NCBI GenBank assembly: GCA_035455745.1
Contig: DATIEP010000036.1
Location: 62,001 to 126,000 of the forward strand
Source: JADGGM01 sp027307005
GTDB lineage: Bacteria; Gemmatimonadota; Gemmatimonadetes; Gemmatimonadales; Gemmatimonadaceae
DNA: 64,000 bases
Direction of reading: 5' to 3'
Position numbers and translations under genes: made by a program. Positions within the stretch are counted from its first letter, which is position 1; each line of letters begins with the position of its first letter. This document shows, in pieces, positions 26,564 to 34,880 of this stretch. The notes below the pieces were generated by a model. It made no database searches, had not been told where the DNA came from, and saw nothing but the letters and a program-made list of their open reading frames with translations.

Positions 26564-27435
26564 CGTCGGCGACTCCTGCGCGACGGCCGGTGGCCATCGT
26601 GGGACTCGGCTGCATTGGCGGCTCGCTCGCACGAGCGCTCGTGGCGCAAGGCGTGGATGTTCGGGGGTGGAGCACCTCGACCAGCGATCGCGACCTGGCC
26701 GCAGAGGCGGGCATTCGCATTGCCGGCGGCGTGTCGCCGCTCGCCGAGTTGTGCGAGGGCACGACGTCGGTCGTGCTCGCGGTGCCCTTTGGGCGCATCG
26801 CCGAGGTCGCGCGCGCCGTGCTCGAGGTGGCGCTGCCGCCGACGCGCATCTTTCACGTCGGCGGCCTCCAGCGGCGCGAAGCGTTAGGCGCCGACGAAGC
26901 GACGTGGCGCGGCGTCGTGGGCACGCATCCGCTCTCCGGGTCGCACGACCACGGCTTTGCGGCGTCGCGCGCCAACATGTTCGTGGGCGCCACCGTCTGC
27001 ATCGAAGATCGCCTCGACCTGCGCGGCCGCCGGGCGGCCGAGTGGCTGTGGCGCACTGCGGGCGCGCACCGGATCGACTATCGTCCGGCGTCCGATCACG
27101 ACCGGTTGATGGCGTGGGTGAGCCATCTGCCGCAGCTCACCGCGACCGCGCTCGCGCACACGATGGCCGCCGCCGATGTCGCCCCGGCGTCCACGGGCTC
27201 GGGCGCGCGCGACACGACGCGCCTGGCCGCGACTCCGTTAGGCGCGTGGCCGCTGCTGCTCCGCGGCGCGCCGGATGAGTTGCGCGCGGCGTTGACCCAG
27301 CTCGAAGCGGCCATCGCGACGCTCAGACGGACGCTCGACGCCGGTGACGACAAGGAGCTGGCCGCGATGTGGGGGCGCGCGATGAACTGGCGGCGCGAGG
27401 CCGCCGGAGGCGACGCGGGAGAGCGCCGCGCATGA
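26560..27435 (+). CDS. tyrA: Prephenate/arogenate dehydrogenase
   Basis: Oxidative decarboxylation of prephenate (or arogenate) toward tyrosine. The 291-residue protein has the NAD-binding start VAIVGLGCIGGSLARAL, a conserved GTHPLSGSHDHGF with the catalytic His, and a helical C-terminal dimerisation domain (MAWVSHLPQLTATALAH). It has no ACT or chorismate mutase domain. The ATG overlaps dapD, and aroA follows with the same 4-base overlap, joining aromatic to lysine synthesis. Confidence 0.9.
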   Translation: MTSATPARRPVAIVGLGCIGGSLARALVAQGVDVRGWSTSTSDRDLAAEAGIRIAGGVSPLAELCEGTTSVVLAVPFGRIAEVARAVLEVALPPTRIFHVGGLQRREALGADEATWRGVVGTHPLSGSHDHGFAASRANMFVGATVCIEDRLDLRGRRAAEWLWRTAGAHRIDYRPASDHDRLMAWVSHLPQLTATALAHTMAAADVAPASTGSGARDTTRLAATPLGAWPLLLRGAPDELRAALTQLEAAIATLRRTLDAGDDKELAAMWGRAMNWRREAAGGDAGERRA

Positions 27436-28691
27436 AGGTCGGCGGCGTGATCCGTGTTCCCGGGGACAAATCGCTGTCGCACCGCGCGTTGATCTTCGCC
27501 GCGCTCGCCGAGGGCGCATCGAGAATCCGGGATATTCTGCCGTCCGCGGACGTGCACAGCACGGCCAGCGTGTTAGGCGCGCTCGGCGTGCCGATCCCGC
27601 CGCTGTCCGCCGACGTGACGATCGTTGGGCGCGGCGCGCGCGGGCTCACCGCCCCGGTCGTCGATCTCGATTGCGGAAACAGCGGCACCACCACGCGGCT
27701 CGTCGCCGGTGTCGCGGCCGCGCTGCCGTTCGCGAGCCGCTTCGTCGGCGACGCGAGCCTGAGCCGGCGCCCGATGCGCCGCATCGCCCAGCCCTTGCGC
27801 GAAATGGGCGCGACCGTCGATGTCGCACCCGCGGATGGGCTGCCCATGACCGTGCGCGGCGGCCATCTCCGGAGCATCGAGTGGCGCTCGGAAACAGCGA
27901 GCGCGCAAGTGAAGAGCGCCATTCTGCTCGCGGGCGCGGCCTCGGGCGTCGCGGTGACGGTGCACGAGCCCGCGCGGTCGCGCGACCACACCGAGCGCAT
28001 CCTGGCTGCGTTAGGCGCGACCGTCGAGGTGCGGGGGACGAGCGTCCGGCTCGCGCCCGCCGGCCGGCTCGCGCCGCTCCACATGCGCGTTCCGGCCGAT
28101 CCCAGTTCGGCCGCGTTTCTCAGTGCGTTGGCCGTGCTCGCAGCAGAGGGAGAGATCGCGCTGCCTGACGTGTGTCTCAACCCGACCCGCACCGGCTTCT
28201 ATACCGCGCTCTCGCGCATGGGCGCGAACGTCACGCTCGATCCCGGCGAGGCGCAGGGCGGGGAGCCGGTCGGCACGATCGTCGCCCGTCCGTCGGAGCT
28301 CGCGGCGATCGAGCTCGGCCGGGACGACGTGCCCGCGATGATCGATGAGCTTCCGCTCGTCGCATGCCTCGCGTCGCGCGCGCGCGGTGTCACGACCATC
28401 CGCGGCGCGGAAGAATTGCGCGTCAAAGAGAGCGACCGCATCGCCACCGTCGTCGCCAATCTTCGCGCGCTCGGCGTGAACGCCGACGAGCTGCCCGACG
28501 GCATGTGCATCGAGGGCTCCGACCGACCGCTGCGCGGCCGCGTCGTCACGCACGGCGATCACCGCATTGCGATGGCGTTCGGCATCCTGCGCGCGCTGCC
28601 CAACAGCGCCATCGACATCGATGACACCGCGTGCGTCGCCGTGTCGTATCCGCAATTCTGGGACGACATCGCCCGCGCGATCGTCTCGTGA
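27432..28691 (+). CDS. aroA: 3-phosphoshikimate 1-carboxyvinyltransferase (EPSP synthase)
   Basis: Shikimate pathway; joins shikimate 3-phosphate and phosphoenolpyruvate. The 419-residue protein shows VPGDKSLSHRALIFAALAEG at the N-terminus, LDCGNSGTTTRL, SLSRRPMRRI, and the second-domain motifs DEVP-like RDDVPAMIDELPLV, ELRVKESDRI and HGDHRIAMAF. The DKSLSHR and GNSGTT motifs mark a standard enzyme. aroA-cmk-rpsA is a well-known conserved order; here cmk follows by 28 bases. Confidence 0.96.
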   Translation: MKVGGVIRVPGDKSLSHRALIFAALAEGASRIRDILPSADVHSTASVLGALGVPIPPLSADVTIVGRGARGLTAPVVDLDCGNSGTTTRLVAGVAAALPFASRFVGDASLSRRPMRRIAQPLREMGATVDVAPADGLPMTVRGGHLRSIEWRSETASAQVKSAILLAGAASGVAVTVHEPARSRDHTERILAALGATVEVRGTSVRLAPAGRLAPLHMRVPADPSSAAFLSALAVLAAEGEIALPDVCLNPTRTGFYTALSRMGANVTLDPGEAQGGEPVGTIVARPSELAAIELGRDDVPAMIDELPLVACLASRARGVTTIRGAEELRVKESDRIATVVANLRALGVNADELPDGMCIEGSDRPLRGRVVTHGDHRIAMAFGILRALPNSAIDIDDTACVAVSYPQFWDDIARAIVS

Positions 28692-28719
28692 TCGAAGAGG
28701 ACACGCACCGATTCGATCG

Positions 28720-29424
28720 ATGAGCCATCCGACGCCGCCGTACGTTCCCCGCATCCGCGATCCTCGCACGCCGATCATCGTCGCCATCGATGGTCCGGCC
28801 GCCGCGGGCAAGTCGTCGACGGCGCGCTGGGTGTCGGAACGGTTAGGCTTTTACCACATCGACTCGGGCGCGCTCTACCGCGCCGCGACCGTCGCCGTGC
28901 TGCGCGCGTCGCCCGAGGGCTCCCAGTGGGATGAGTCGGATGTCCTGCGCGCCGCCCAACGCGTGTCGACTCGCGACGAAGGCCGCGCGTTCGTGCTGCT
29001 CGTGGATGGCGTCGAGCTCGAGCAGGAAATGCGCGGCGGCGCGGTGACGCAGCACGTGTCGCGAGTCGCACAGATGCGCGGCGTCCGCGACTGGGTGAAC
29101 ACCCAGGTGCGCACGCTCGCCAAAGGCCGGAGCGTCGTCGTCGATGGACGCGACATCGGCACGGTAGTCTTCCCCGAAGCGCACCTCAAGATTTTTCTCA
29201 TTGCCGATCCGTGGGAGCGCGCCCGCCGGCGGCTCATCCAACGGTTAGGCCGCTCGCCGGCCGATCAGGAAATCGCGGAAGAAACCGAGCGCCTCGTGCA
29301 GCGCGACGCGCGCGATTCGACCCAAACGGTCCAATCCAAGGACGCAGTGCTCATCGACACCACGTACCTGACGCAGGAAGAACAGGTCGAGCGCATCGTC
29401 GCGCTCGTGAAGGTGCTCCGGTAG
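28720..29424 (+). CDS. cmk: Cytidylate kinase
   Basis: Phosphorylates CMP and dCMP. The 234-residue protein has P-loop AIDGPAAAGKSSTARWV, the nucleotide-binding YHIDSGALYRAATVAVL, VVDGRDIGTVVFPEA and the lid region with RRRLIQRLG. The ATG at 28720 is the first in frame. Its usual neighbour rpsA is about 1.16 kb away, separated by repeats and a broken GxxExxY gene; the repeats begin within a few bases of the cmk stop. Confidence 0.95.
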   Translation: MSHPTPPYVPRIRDPRTPIIVAIDGPAAAGKSSTARWVSERLGFYHIDSGALYRAATVAVLRASPEGSQWDESDVLRAAQRVSTRDEGRAFVLLVDGVELEQEMRGGAVTQHVSRVAQMRGVRDWVNTQVRTLAKGRSVVVDGRDIGTVVFPEAHLKIFLIADPWERARRRLIQRLGRSPADQEIAEETERLVQRDARDSTQTVQSKDAVLIDTTYLTQEEQVERIVALVKVLR

Positions 29425-29622
29425 GGCGGACAAGGCCGGACAAAGCCGGATGAACAGCGAAAGGCGGACAACAGACGGACAACAGACGGACAACAGACGG
29501 ACAAGACGGACAAAGCCGGATGAACAGCAGAAGGCGGACAACAGGCGGACAAGACGGACAAAGCCGGATGAACAGCAGAAGGCGGACAACGGGCGGACAA
29601 GACTGGACAAAGCCGGAACCGC
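29425..29622. repeat. Tandem GGACAA-rich repeats after cmk
   Basis: Three units of about 48-70 bases beginning GACAAAGCCGGATGAACAGC; the first is lengthened by extra copies of GGACAACAGAC. All share the core GGCGGACAA. They form one half of an inverted arrangement with TTGTCCGCC-rich DNA beyond the GxxExxY remnant. Frames read through them give low-complexity peptides only and are not genes. Confidence 0.85.
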
Positions 29623-29729
29623 AGGATCAGCGCTTTCCTCTCAAATCTCGGGGCCGGCGCGCAACGAAAGAGCCCAACGCAAAATACGGTGCTGGTGTTG
29701 TCCCTTGGTCTTCGTTGTACAGGTCATGC

Positions 29730-30162
29730 ATGAAACACATCGGCCTCATCGGCGAAGCGTTGACGGGATCGGCGATTGGTGCGTTCTACGCCGTATATGA
29801 TGAGTTGGGTTCAGGGTTTCTCGAGCACATTTACGTTGCGGCGCTCCAGCGCGAGTTGTGCCGGCGCGGACACGACGTCGCGCGGGAAACCAGAGTGCCA
29901 GTGTTTCTTCAGAGGGGAGCGGATCGGGCTTCAACGACTCGACATGGTGGTCGACCAGCAGTTAGTCGTCGAAGTCAAAGCGGCGGAATCTGCGTTGGAC
30001 TACGGCAGCAAGCAGTTGTTCAGCTATCTGCGGGCGACGCGCCTCGAGGTTGGCCTTCTTTTCAGCTTCGGTGCGAAGCCAGTCTTCAAGCGCGTCGTGT
30101 GCCGGAACGCCTTAAAGGCGGACAAGGCAGGACACGACGGACACGACCGGACACCGGTCTAG
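29730..30162 (+). pseudogene. GxxExxY (PD-(D/E)XK-like) protein, frameshifted
   Basis: The first frame reads MKHIGLIGEALTGSAIGAFY, YDELGSGFLEHIYVAALQRE and REL..VARETRVPVF. One extra base near 29907 then moves the homology to another frame, FRGERIGLQRLDMVVDQQLV with VEVKAAESALDYGSKQLFSY and LRATRLEVGLLFSFGAKPVF. The two halves line up well with the intact gene at 32708-33130, so the shift is a disruption, or less likely a programmed frameshift. GxxExxY proteins (DEDD/PDDEXK-type fold) have no settled function. It sits inside repeats between cmk and rpsA. Confidence 0.8.
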
Positions 30163-30431
30163 AGTCGAGCGCTAGTCGACCACCTCACATGTCCGGCGTT
30201 GTCCGGCACTGTCCGTTTGGTCCGCCCTTAAAGGCGGACAAGGCCGGACACGACGGGACACGACCGGACACAGGTCTAGAGTCGCGCGCTAGTCGACCTC
30301 CTCACATGTCCGGATTTGTCCGGCACTGTCCGTTTGGTCCGCCTTTAGAGCGGACATCTGCCTATAGTCGAGCGCTAGTCGACCGCCGCCGATGTCCGGC
30401 TTTGTCCGGCCTTGTCCGCTTTGTCCGCCTT
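30111..30431. repeat. Tandem 116-base repeat (about 2.75 units), each unit an inverted repeat
   Basis: Units begin near 30112, 30228 and 30345. Each starts AAAGGCGGACAAGG-like, passes through CTAGAGTCGAGCGCTAGTCG (itself partly palindromic) and ends TGTCCG..TTTGGTCCGCC, so the two ends of a unit are complementary. The array ends near 30431 with TTTGTCCGCCTT. It flanks the GxxExxY remnant opposite to the GGACAA repeats on its other side. Confidence 0.85.
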
Positions 30432-30478
30432 CCAAGTGCGCATAACGGCGCGACTTGCCTCGTCAACACTTGAGCACT

Positions 30479-30539
30479 AGGTTTGAAGGTTCCTGCCCGG
30501 CGCTTTAGGCACCGGGCCACTCATCGTCCACTCAAACCT
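30479..30539 (+). promoter_or_regulatory. Structured leader upstream of rpsA
   Basis: Outer arms AGGTTTGA (30479-30486) and TCAAACCT (30532-30539) are perfectly complementary, and an inner stem GCCCGG/CCGGGC lies within. The structure ends 46 bases before the rpsA ATG; a Shine-Dalgarno AGGAGA follows near 30568. Autoregulation by S1 binding to its own leader is known in E. coli, so a similar role is possible but unproven. Confidence 0.5.
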
Positions 30540-30585
30540 CGGCGCGGCGAGCGAACCGATCCGCGATCAGGAGAATCAGTCCGGT

Positions 30586-32370
30586 ATGCCTGAACTCGAA
30601 ACCGACGACACGAACGACACCGCGACCATCCGGCGCGATCACGACCGCGGAGCGCTCCGACTCCTGGCCCACGGCGACAACCGCTGGGACGAGGACGAGT
30701 ACTCGCCGGAAGAAGAAGCGCGCATGATCGAGCTCTACGCGGGGACGCTTGCGTCCATCGAAGAGGGCGAGATCGTCAAGAGCAAAGTCCTGGAGATCCG
30801 GGACAACATGGTCATCCTCGACATCGGATTCAAATCCGAGGGCGCCGTCCCGCTCGAGGAATTCAAGGACCATCCGGAGCTCAAGCCCGGCGACGAAGTC
30901 GAGGTCTTGCTCGAGCACCTCGAGGATCAGGAAGGCTCGGTCGTTCTCTCCAAGAAGAAAGCGGACTTCATGCGCGTGTGGGAGCGCATCCGCCAGGCGT
31001 ACGAGAATGACCAGCCCGTCGAAGGCACCCTGGTCAAGAAGATCAAGGGCGGCGTGGTGGTCGACCTCATGGGCGTCGACGCGTTCCTGCCGGGCTCGCA
31101 GATCGCCCTGCGCCGCGTGCCTAACATCGACGAGTTGTTAGGCCAGAAGTACGAGTTCAAGATCATCAAGCTCAACAAGCGCCGCCGCAACATCGTCGTC
31201 TCGCGCCGAGTGATCCTCGAGGTCGAGCGCGCCGGCAAGCGCGAGAAGCTGATGAAAGAGCTCCAGAAGGACCAGATCCGCAAAGGCGTCGTCAAGAACA
31301 TCACCGACTTCGGGGCGTTCATCGACCTGGGCGGCGTGGACGGTCTCCTCCACATCACCGACATGTCGTGGGGCCGCATCTCGCACCCGTCGGAGCTGGT
31401 GCACATCGGCCAGGAGCTCGAGGTCAAAATCCTCGACATCGACTGGGAGCGCGAGCGCATCTCGCTCGGCCTCAAGCAGCTCCAGAGCTATCCGTGGAAG
31501 GACGTCGCCGAGAAGTATCCGGTCGGCACGCGCGTCCACGGCAAGGTGGTGTCGATCACCAACTACGGCGCCTTCATCGAGCTCGAGCCGGGCATCGAAG
31601 GGCTGGTGCACATCAGCGAGATGAGCTGGACGCGCAACGTGCGTCACCCGTCCAAGCTCGTGTCGATCGGCGAAGTGATCGAAGCCGTGGTGCTCAAGGT
31701 CGATCCGAACGAAGAGAAGATCTCGTTAGGCATGAAGCAGACGGAGCAGGATCCGTGGGTCGTGCTGCCGTACAAGTATCCGGTGGGCACGCGGATCTCG
31801 GGCAAGGTGCGCAACCTCACCTCGTTCGGCGCATTCGTCGAGATCGAGCCGGGCATCGACGGCCTCATTCACATCTCCGACATGTCCTGGACCAAGCGCG
31901 TCCAGCATCCGTCGGAAGTCGTGAAGAAGGGCGACACGGTGGACGTCGTGATCTTGAACATCGACGCCGAGAACAAGCGGATTTCGCTTGGTCTCAAGCA
32001 GGCCACCGAAGATCCGTGGCTGCGCATCGGCGAGACGTATCCCGTGGGCATGGAGATGCGCGGCAAGGTTGCGCGGCTCATGGACAAGGGCGTCGTCGTC
32101 GACATCGGCAACGACATCGAGGGCTTCGTGCCGATCAGCCAACTGAACATGGGCAAGACCGTGGTCAGTCCGGCCGACGTCGTGTACGAGGGCATGAATC
32201 TCGACCTGCGCATCCTCGAGGTCGACCCGATTCACCGGCGCATCGTGCTCGCGGTGACGAACGTGCCGGAGGAGCAGCCGCCTCGTCCCGAGACGCCGTC
32301 CAAGGTGATCCCAATGGAGAGCGAGGAACCGACGTCTCACGGCTCAGTCCCAGCCGATCCAGTAGTCTAG
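30586..32370 (+). CDS. rpsA: 30S ribosomal protein S1
   Basis: Binds mRNA on the small subunit and helps start translation. The 594-residue protein has an acidic N-terminal extension (about residues 1-60) and six S1 repeats, each with the pattern G-x-V-x-x-[IL]-x-x-[FY]-G-A-F-[IV], for example VVKNITDFGAFIDLGGVDGL, GKVVSITNYGAFIELEPGIE and GKVRNLTSFGAFVEIEPGID. It ends in an acidic/Pro tail. cmk lies upstream beyond a repeat element. A strong hairpin terminator follows. Confidence 0.96.
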   Translation: MPELETDDTNDTATIRRDHDRGALRLLAHGDNRWDEDEYSPEEEARMIELYAGTLASIEEGEIVKSKVLEIRDNMVILDIGFKSEGAVPLEEFKDHPELKPGDEVEVLLEHLEDQEGSVVLSKKKADFMRVWERIRQAYENDQPVEGTLVKKIKGGVVVDLMGVDAFLPGSQIALRRVPNIDELLGQKYEFKIIKLNKRRRNIVVSRRVILEVERAGKREKLMKELQKDQIRKGVVKNITDFGAFIDLGGVDGLLHITDMSWGRISHPSELVHIGQELEVKILDIDWERERISLGLKQLQSYPWKDVAEKYPVGTRVHGKVVSITNYGAFIELEPGIEGLVHISEMSWTRNVRHPSKLVSIGEVIEAVVLKVDPNEEKISLGMKQTEQDPWVVLPYKYPVGTRISGKVRNLTSFGAFVEIEPGIDGLIHISDMSWTKRVQHPSEVVKKGDTVDVVILNIDAENKRISLGLKQATEDPWLRIGETYPVGMEMRGKVARLMDKGVVVDIGNDIEGFVPISQLNMGKTVVSPADVVYEGMNLDLRILEVDPIHRRIVLAVTNVPEEQPPRPETPSKVIPMESEEPTSHGSVPADPVV

Positions 32371-32396
32371 ACCGTCCTGGCTGTGTCAGTTGTCGC

Positions 32397-32431
32397 AACG
32401 CCCCTCCGGAGTATCTGCCCGGAGGGGCGTT
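32397..32431 (+). terminator. Intrinsic terminator of rpsA
   Basis: A 13-base perfect stem AACGCCCCTCCGG/CCGGAGGGGCGTT with a 9-base loop, then TGTGCTTTGT. It lies 27 bases after the rpsA stop. Confidence 0.8.
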
Positions 32432-32476
32432 GTGCTTTGTCGACCGCTCAAAAGTGAGCGCGTAGCCGAGTCCCCA

Positions 32477-32663
32477 CGACGAAGGGTTCAAAGGATCACG
32501 AAAAGGATGCAAGGAATGGGGAAGATCGCATCCGTGCACGTCTAAACATCATCGTTCACGTACCTGGTGTAGGCCACGCGCGCGAACAACGCACCTTGTA
32601 TCGCGTGGCAGCGATCTTCCCCATCACGTGCATCCTTTTTGTTATCCTTTGGACCCTTCGTCG
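32477..32663. repeat. Imperfect 53-bp inverted repeat next to the intact GxxExxY gene
   Basis: Left arm 32477-32529 (begins CGACGAAGGGTTCAAAGGAT) and right arm 32611-32663 (begins GCGATCTTCCCCATCACGTG) match as inverted copies at 47 of 53 positions, around an 81-base spacer. A degenerate third copy in the right-arm orientation lies at 33160-33225, beyond the GxxExxY gene. The arms contain an A-rich stretch unlike the surrounding GC-rich DNA. Confidence 0.85.
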
Positions 32664-32707
32664 AGGAGACCTAGTGCTCCCGCGATGAGCGCCAATTGAC
32701 AAGAAAC

Positions 32708-33130
32708 TCAGTTAGAGGCACTCAGAAAACAGACGTTGCGCAACGTGACGCCCCGCCGCTCGGCACGCTTGACGGTCGGCTTTGGCCCGAAATGAAAGAG
32801 CAGCCCGACTTGCAGCCGTGTTGCTCGCAAGTAGTTGAAGAGCTGGCGAAGCGAAGCAGGAGGGAGTGCATCGCCGGCCTTGAGCTCCACGGCGAGGATG
32901 TCGTCGACGATCATGTCGAGTCGTTGTCGTGCGATCTCACGACCCTTATAAGAAATCGTGACTGACACTTCGCGCCCAACGCGATGCCCGCGCTCAGCAA
33001 GTTCTTGCTCCAGAGCAGATGCGTCGACGTGCTCGAGAAACCCGTAGCCCAGGGTGTTGTAGACTTCGAAGAATGCGCCAATGACGGAGTGCGTCAGAGC
33101 CATTCCCGACGGAGAATCGTCGCCGATCAT
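32708..33130 (-). CDS. GxxExxY family protein (PD-(D/E)XK-like)
   Basis: A 140-residue protein. The name motif is present in the helix FEVYNTLGYGFLEHV, followed by LEQELAERGHRVGREVSVTI, KGREIARQRLDMIVDDILAV, ELKAG and the closing LRQLFNYLRATRLQVGLLFH. The D-(x)n-E-x-K pattern (LDMIVDD...VELK) is that of the PD-(D/E)XK nuclease fold. Family members often occur in several copies per genome; their function is unknown. The start could be the ATG nine codons further in (33103). It lies between copies of the same repeat, unlike neighbouring core genes. Confidence 0.88.
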   Translation of the reverse strand: MIGDDSPSGMALTHSVIGAFFEVYNTLGYGFLEHVDASALEQELAERGHRVGREVSVTISYKGREIARQRLDMIVDDILAVELKAGDALPPASLRQLFNYLRATRLQVGLLFHFGPKPTVKRAERRGVTLRNVCFLSASN

Positions 33131-33159
33131 TCGAGATGTGCTCGCCCTCGCCGCGCGAC

Positions 33160-33225
33160 GATCCCCTCATCTCTCGCATCCTTTTCGTTATCCCTTGCGA
33201 CTTCGACAGAGGAGCCCACCATGCG
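33160..33225. repeat. Degenerate copy of the 53-bp repeat and shared 3' flank
   Basis: GACGATCCCCTCATCTCTCG followed by CATCCTTTTCGTTATCCCTT resembles the right arm at 32611-32663. It ends GAGGAGCCCACCATGCG (33209-33225). Almost the same flank, GAGGAAGCCCACCATGCG, ends the unrelated inverted repeat at 39704-39721. Confidence 0.65.
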
Positions 33226-33329
33226 ACGGAGGCACCCAGCACAAGGCGCCCGTCACTCGTGCGCCTGACCGCCGCGGTTCTGTGCTTCGACTGGATGCGC
33301 GTTCGTGCGGGCACTAACTTGCGGCTCCT

Positions 33330-34880
33330 ATGAGCATGAAAGAGAAGCTGGAGCTGCTCGAGCGGCGGAGCGCCGAAGCGGAGCAGGGCGGCGGCGCCGA
33401 CCGTCTGGCTGCGCAGCACAAGAAGGGCAAGCTCTCGGCGCGCGAGCGTCTCGACGTGCTGCTCGACGAGGGCACGTTCGTCGAGCTCGACCGCTTCGTC
33501 ACCCACCGCTCGACCGATTTCGGGTTGGACGGCCAGCGCGTGTACGGTGACGGAGTGGTGACGGGCTACGGACGCATCGCGGGGCGGCTCGTGTACGTCT
33601 TCTCGCAGGACTTCACCGTGTTCGGCGGCTCGTTGTCCGAGGCGCACGCGGAGAAGATCTGCAAGATCATGGATCTGGCGGTGCGGAACGGCGCACCGGT
33701 GGTCGGGCTCAACGACTCGGGCGGCGCGCGCATCCAGGAAGGCGTCGTTTCGTTAGGCGGTTACGCCGACATCTTTCTGCGGAACACGCTGGCGTCGGGT
33801 GTGGTGCCCCAGATTTCCGCGATCCTCGGGCCGTGCGCCGGCGGCGCCGTGTATTCGCCCGCCATCACCGACTTCATCTACATGGTGCGCGGGACGTCGT
33901 ACATGTTCGTCACCGGGCCCAACGTGGTGAAGACGGTGACGCACGAAGACGTCACCATGGAACAGTTAGGCGGCGCGGACACGCACGCCGCCGCGTCGGG
34001 CGTGTCGCACTTCACGTTCGACTCCGAGCTCGCGTGCCTGGGTGCGATCCGCGATCTGTTCCGCTTCGTGCCGTCCAACAATCTCGATGACCCGCCGCGC
34101 GGCGCCGGCACCGACCCCCGCGACCGCCGCGATGATGCATTGTTGGGCATCGTCCCGGAAAATCCGAACAAGCCGTACGACATGCACGAGGTCGTGAAGC
34201 GCGTGGTCGACGACGGCGAGTTCTACGAAGTGCAGCGCGACTACGCACAGAACATCATCTGCGGCTTCGCGCACCTGGGCGGCTTCAGCGTCGGCGTGGT
34301 GGCCAACCAGCCGGCGGTCCTCGCCGGCGTGCTCGACATCGCCGCGTCGCTCAAGGCCGCGCGCTTCATTCGCTTTTGCGACGCGTTCAACATCCCGCTC
34401 GTGACCTTCGAGGATGTGCCGGGATTTCTACCGGGCACCACGCAGGAGCACGGCGGCATCATCAAGCACGGCGCCAAATTGTTGTTCGCCTATTGCGAAG
34501 CGACCGTGCCCAAGCTCACCGTCATCACGCGTAAGGCATACGGCGGCGCCTACGACGTCATGAGCTCCAAGCACATCCGCGGCGACTACAACGTCGCCTG
34601 GCCGACGGCCGAAATCGCCGTCATGGGCCCCACGGGCGCGGTCGAGATTCTGTTTCGCCGCGAGATCGCGGCGGCGAACGATCCGCGGGATGCGACCGAC
34701 AAGAAGATCGACGAATATCGCGAGAAGTTCGCGCACCCGTACATCGCCGCCGGTCGCGGCTACGTGGACGACATCATCGATCCGCGCGATACGCGTCCGC
34801 GCCTGATCGATGCGCTCGAAACGCTGCGCACGAAACGCGATCGCAATCCGCCCAAGAAGCACGGCAACATTCCACTCTGA
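33330..34880 (+). CDS. pccB: Acyl-CoA carboxylase carboxyltransferase subunit (propionyl/acetyl-CoA type)
   Basis: Transfers the carboxyl group from carboxybiotin to an acyl-CoA. The 516-residue protein has two crotonase-like halves: GKLSARERLDVLLDEGTF, LNDSGGARIQEGV and LGPCAGGAVYSPAITDF in the N-half, and VPGFLPGTTQEHGGIIKHGA and AYGGAYDVMSSKHI in the C-half. With the accC-type biotin carboxylase and the biotin carrier downstream it makes a complete three-component carboxylase. The stop overlaps the next gene's ATG (TGATG). Whether propionyl- or acetyl-CoA is the main substrate is not decided. Confidence 0.9.
   Translation: MSMKEKLELLERRSAEAEQGGGADRLAAQHKKGKLSARERLDVLLDEGTFVELDRFVTHRSTDFGLDGQRVYGDGVVTGYGRIAGRLVYVFSQDFTVFGGSLSEAHAEKICKIMDLAVRNGAPVVGLNDSGGARIQEGVVSLGGYADIFLRNTLASGVVPQISAILGPCAGGAVYSPAITDFIYMVRGTSYMFVTGPNVVKTVTHEDVTMEQLGGADTHAAASGVSHFTFDSELACLGAIRDLFRFVPSNNLDDPPRGAGTDPRDRRDDALLGIVPENPNKPYDMHEVVKRVVDDGEFYEVQRDYAQNIICGFAHLGGFSVGVVANQPAVLAGVLDIAASLKAARFIRFCDAFNIPLVTFEDVPGFLPGTTQEHGGIIKHGAKLLFAYCEATVPKLTVITRKAYGGAYDVMSSKHIRGDYNVAWPTAEIAVMGPTGAVEILFRREIAAANDPRDATDKKIDEYREKFAHPYIAAGRGYVDDIIDPRDTRPRLIDALETLRTKRDRNPPKKHGNIPL

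Noticed and set aside
29245..29610. Minus-strand frame with repeated CCSSGFVRLVRLLSA-like peptide
   Set aside because: It is a translation of the GGACAA tandem repeats and has no protein family character.
32371..32707. A gene between rpsA and the GxxExxY gene
   Set aside because: The space is taken by a terminator and the 53-bp inverted repeat; no frame has coding character.
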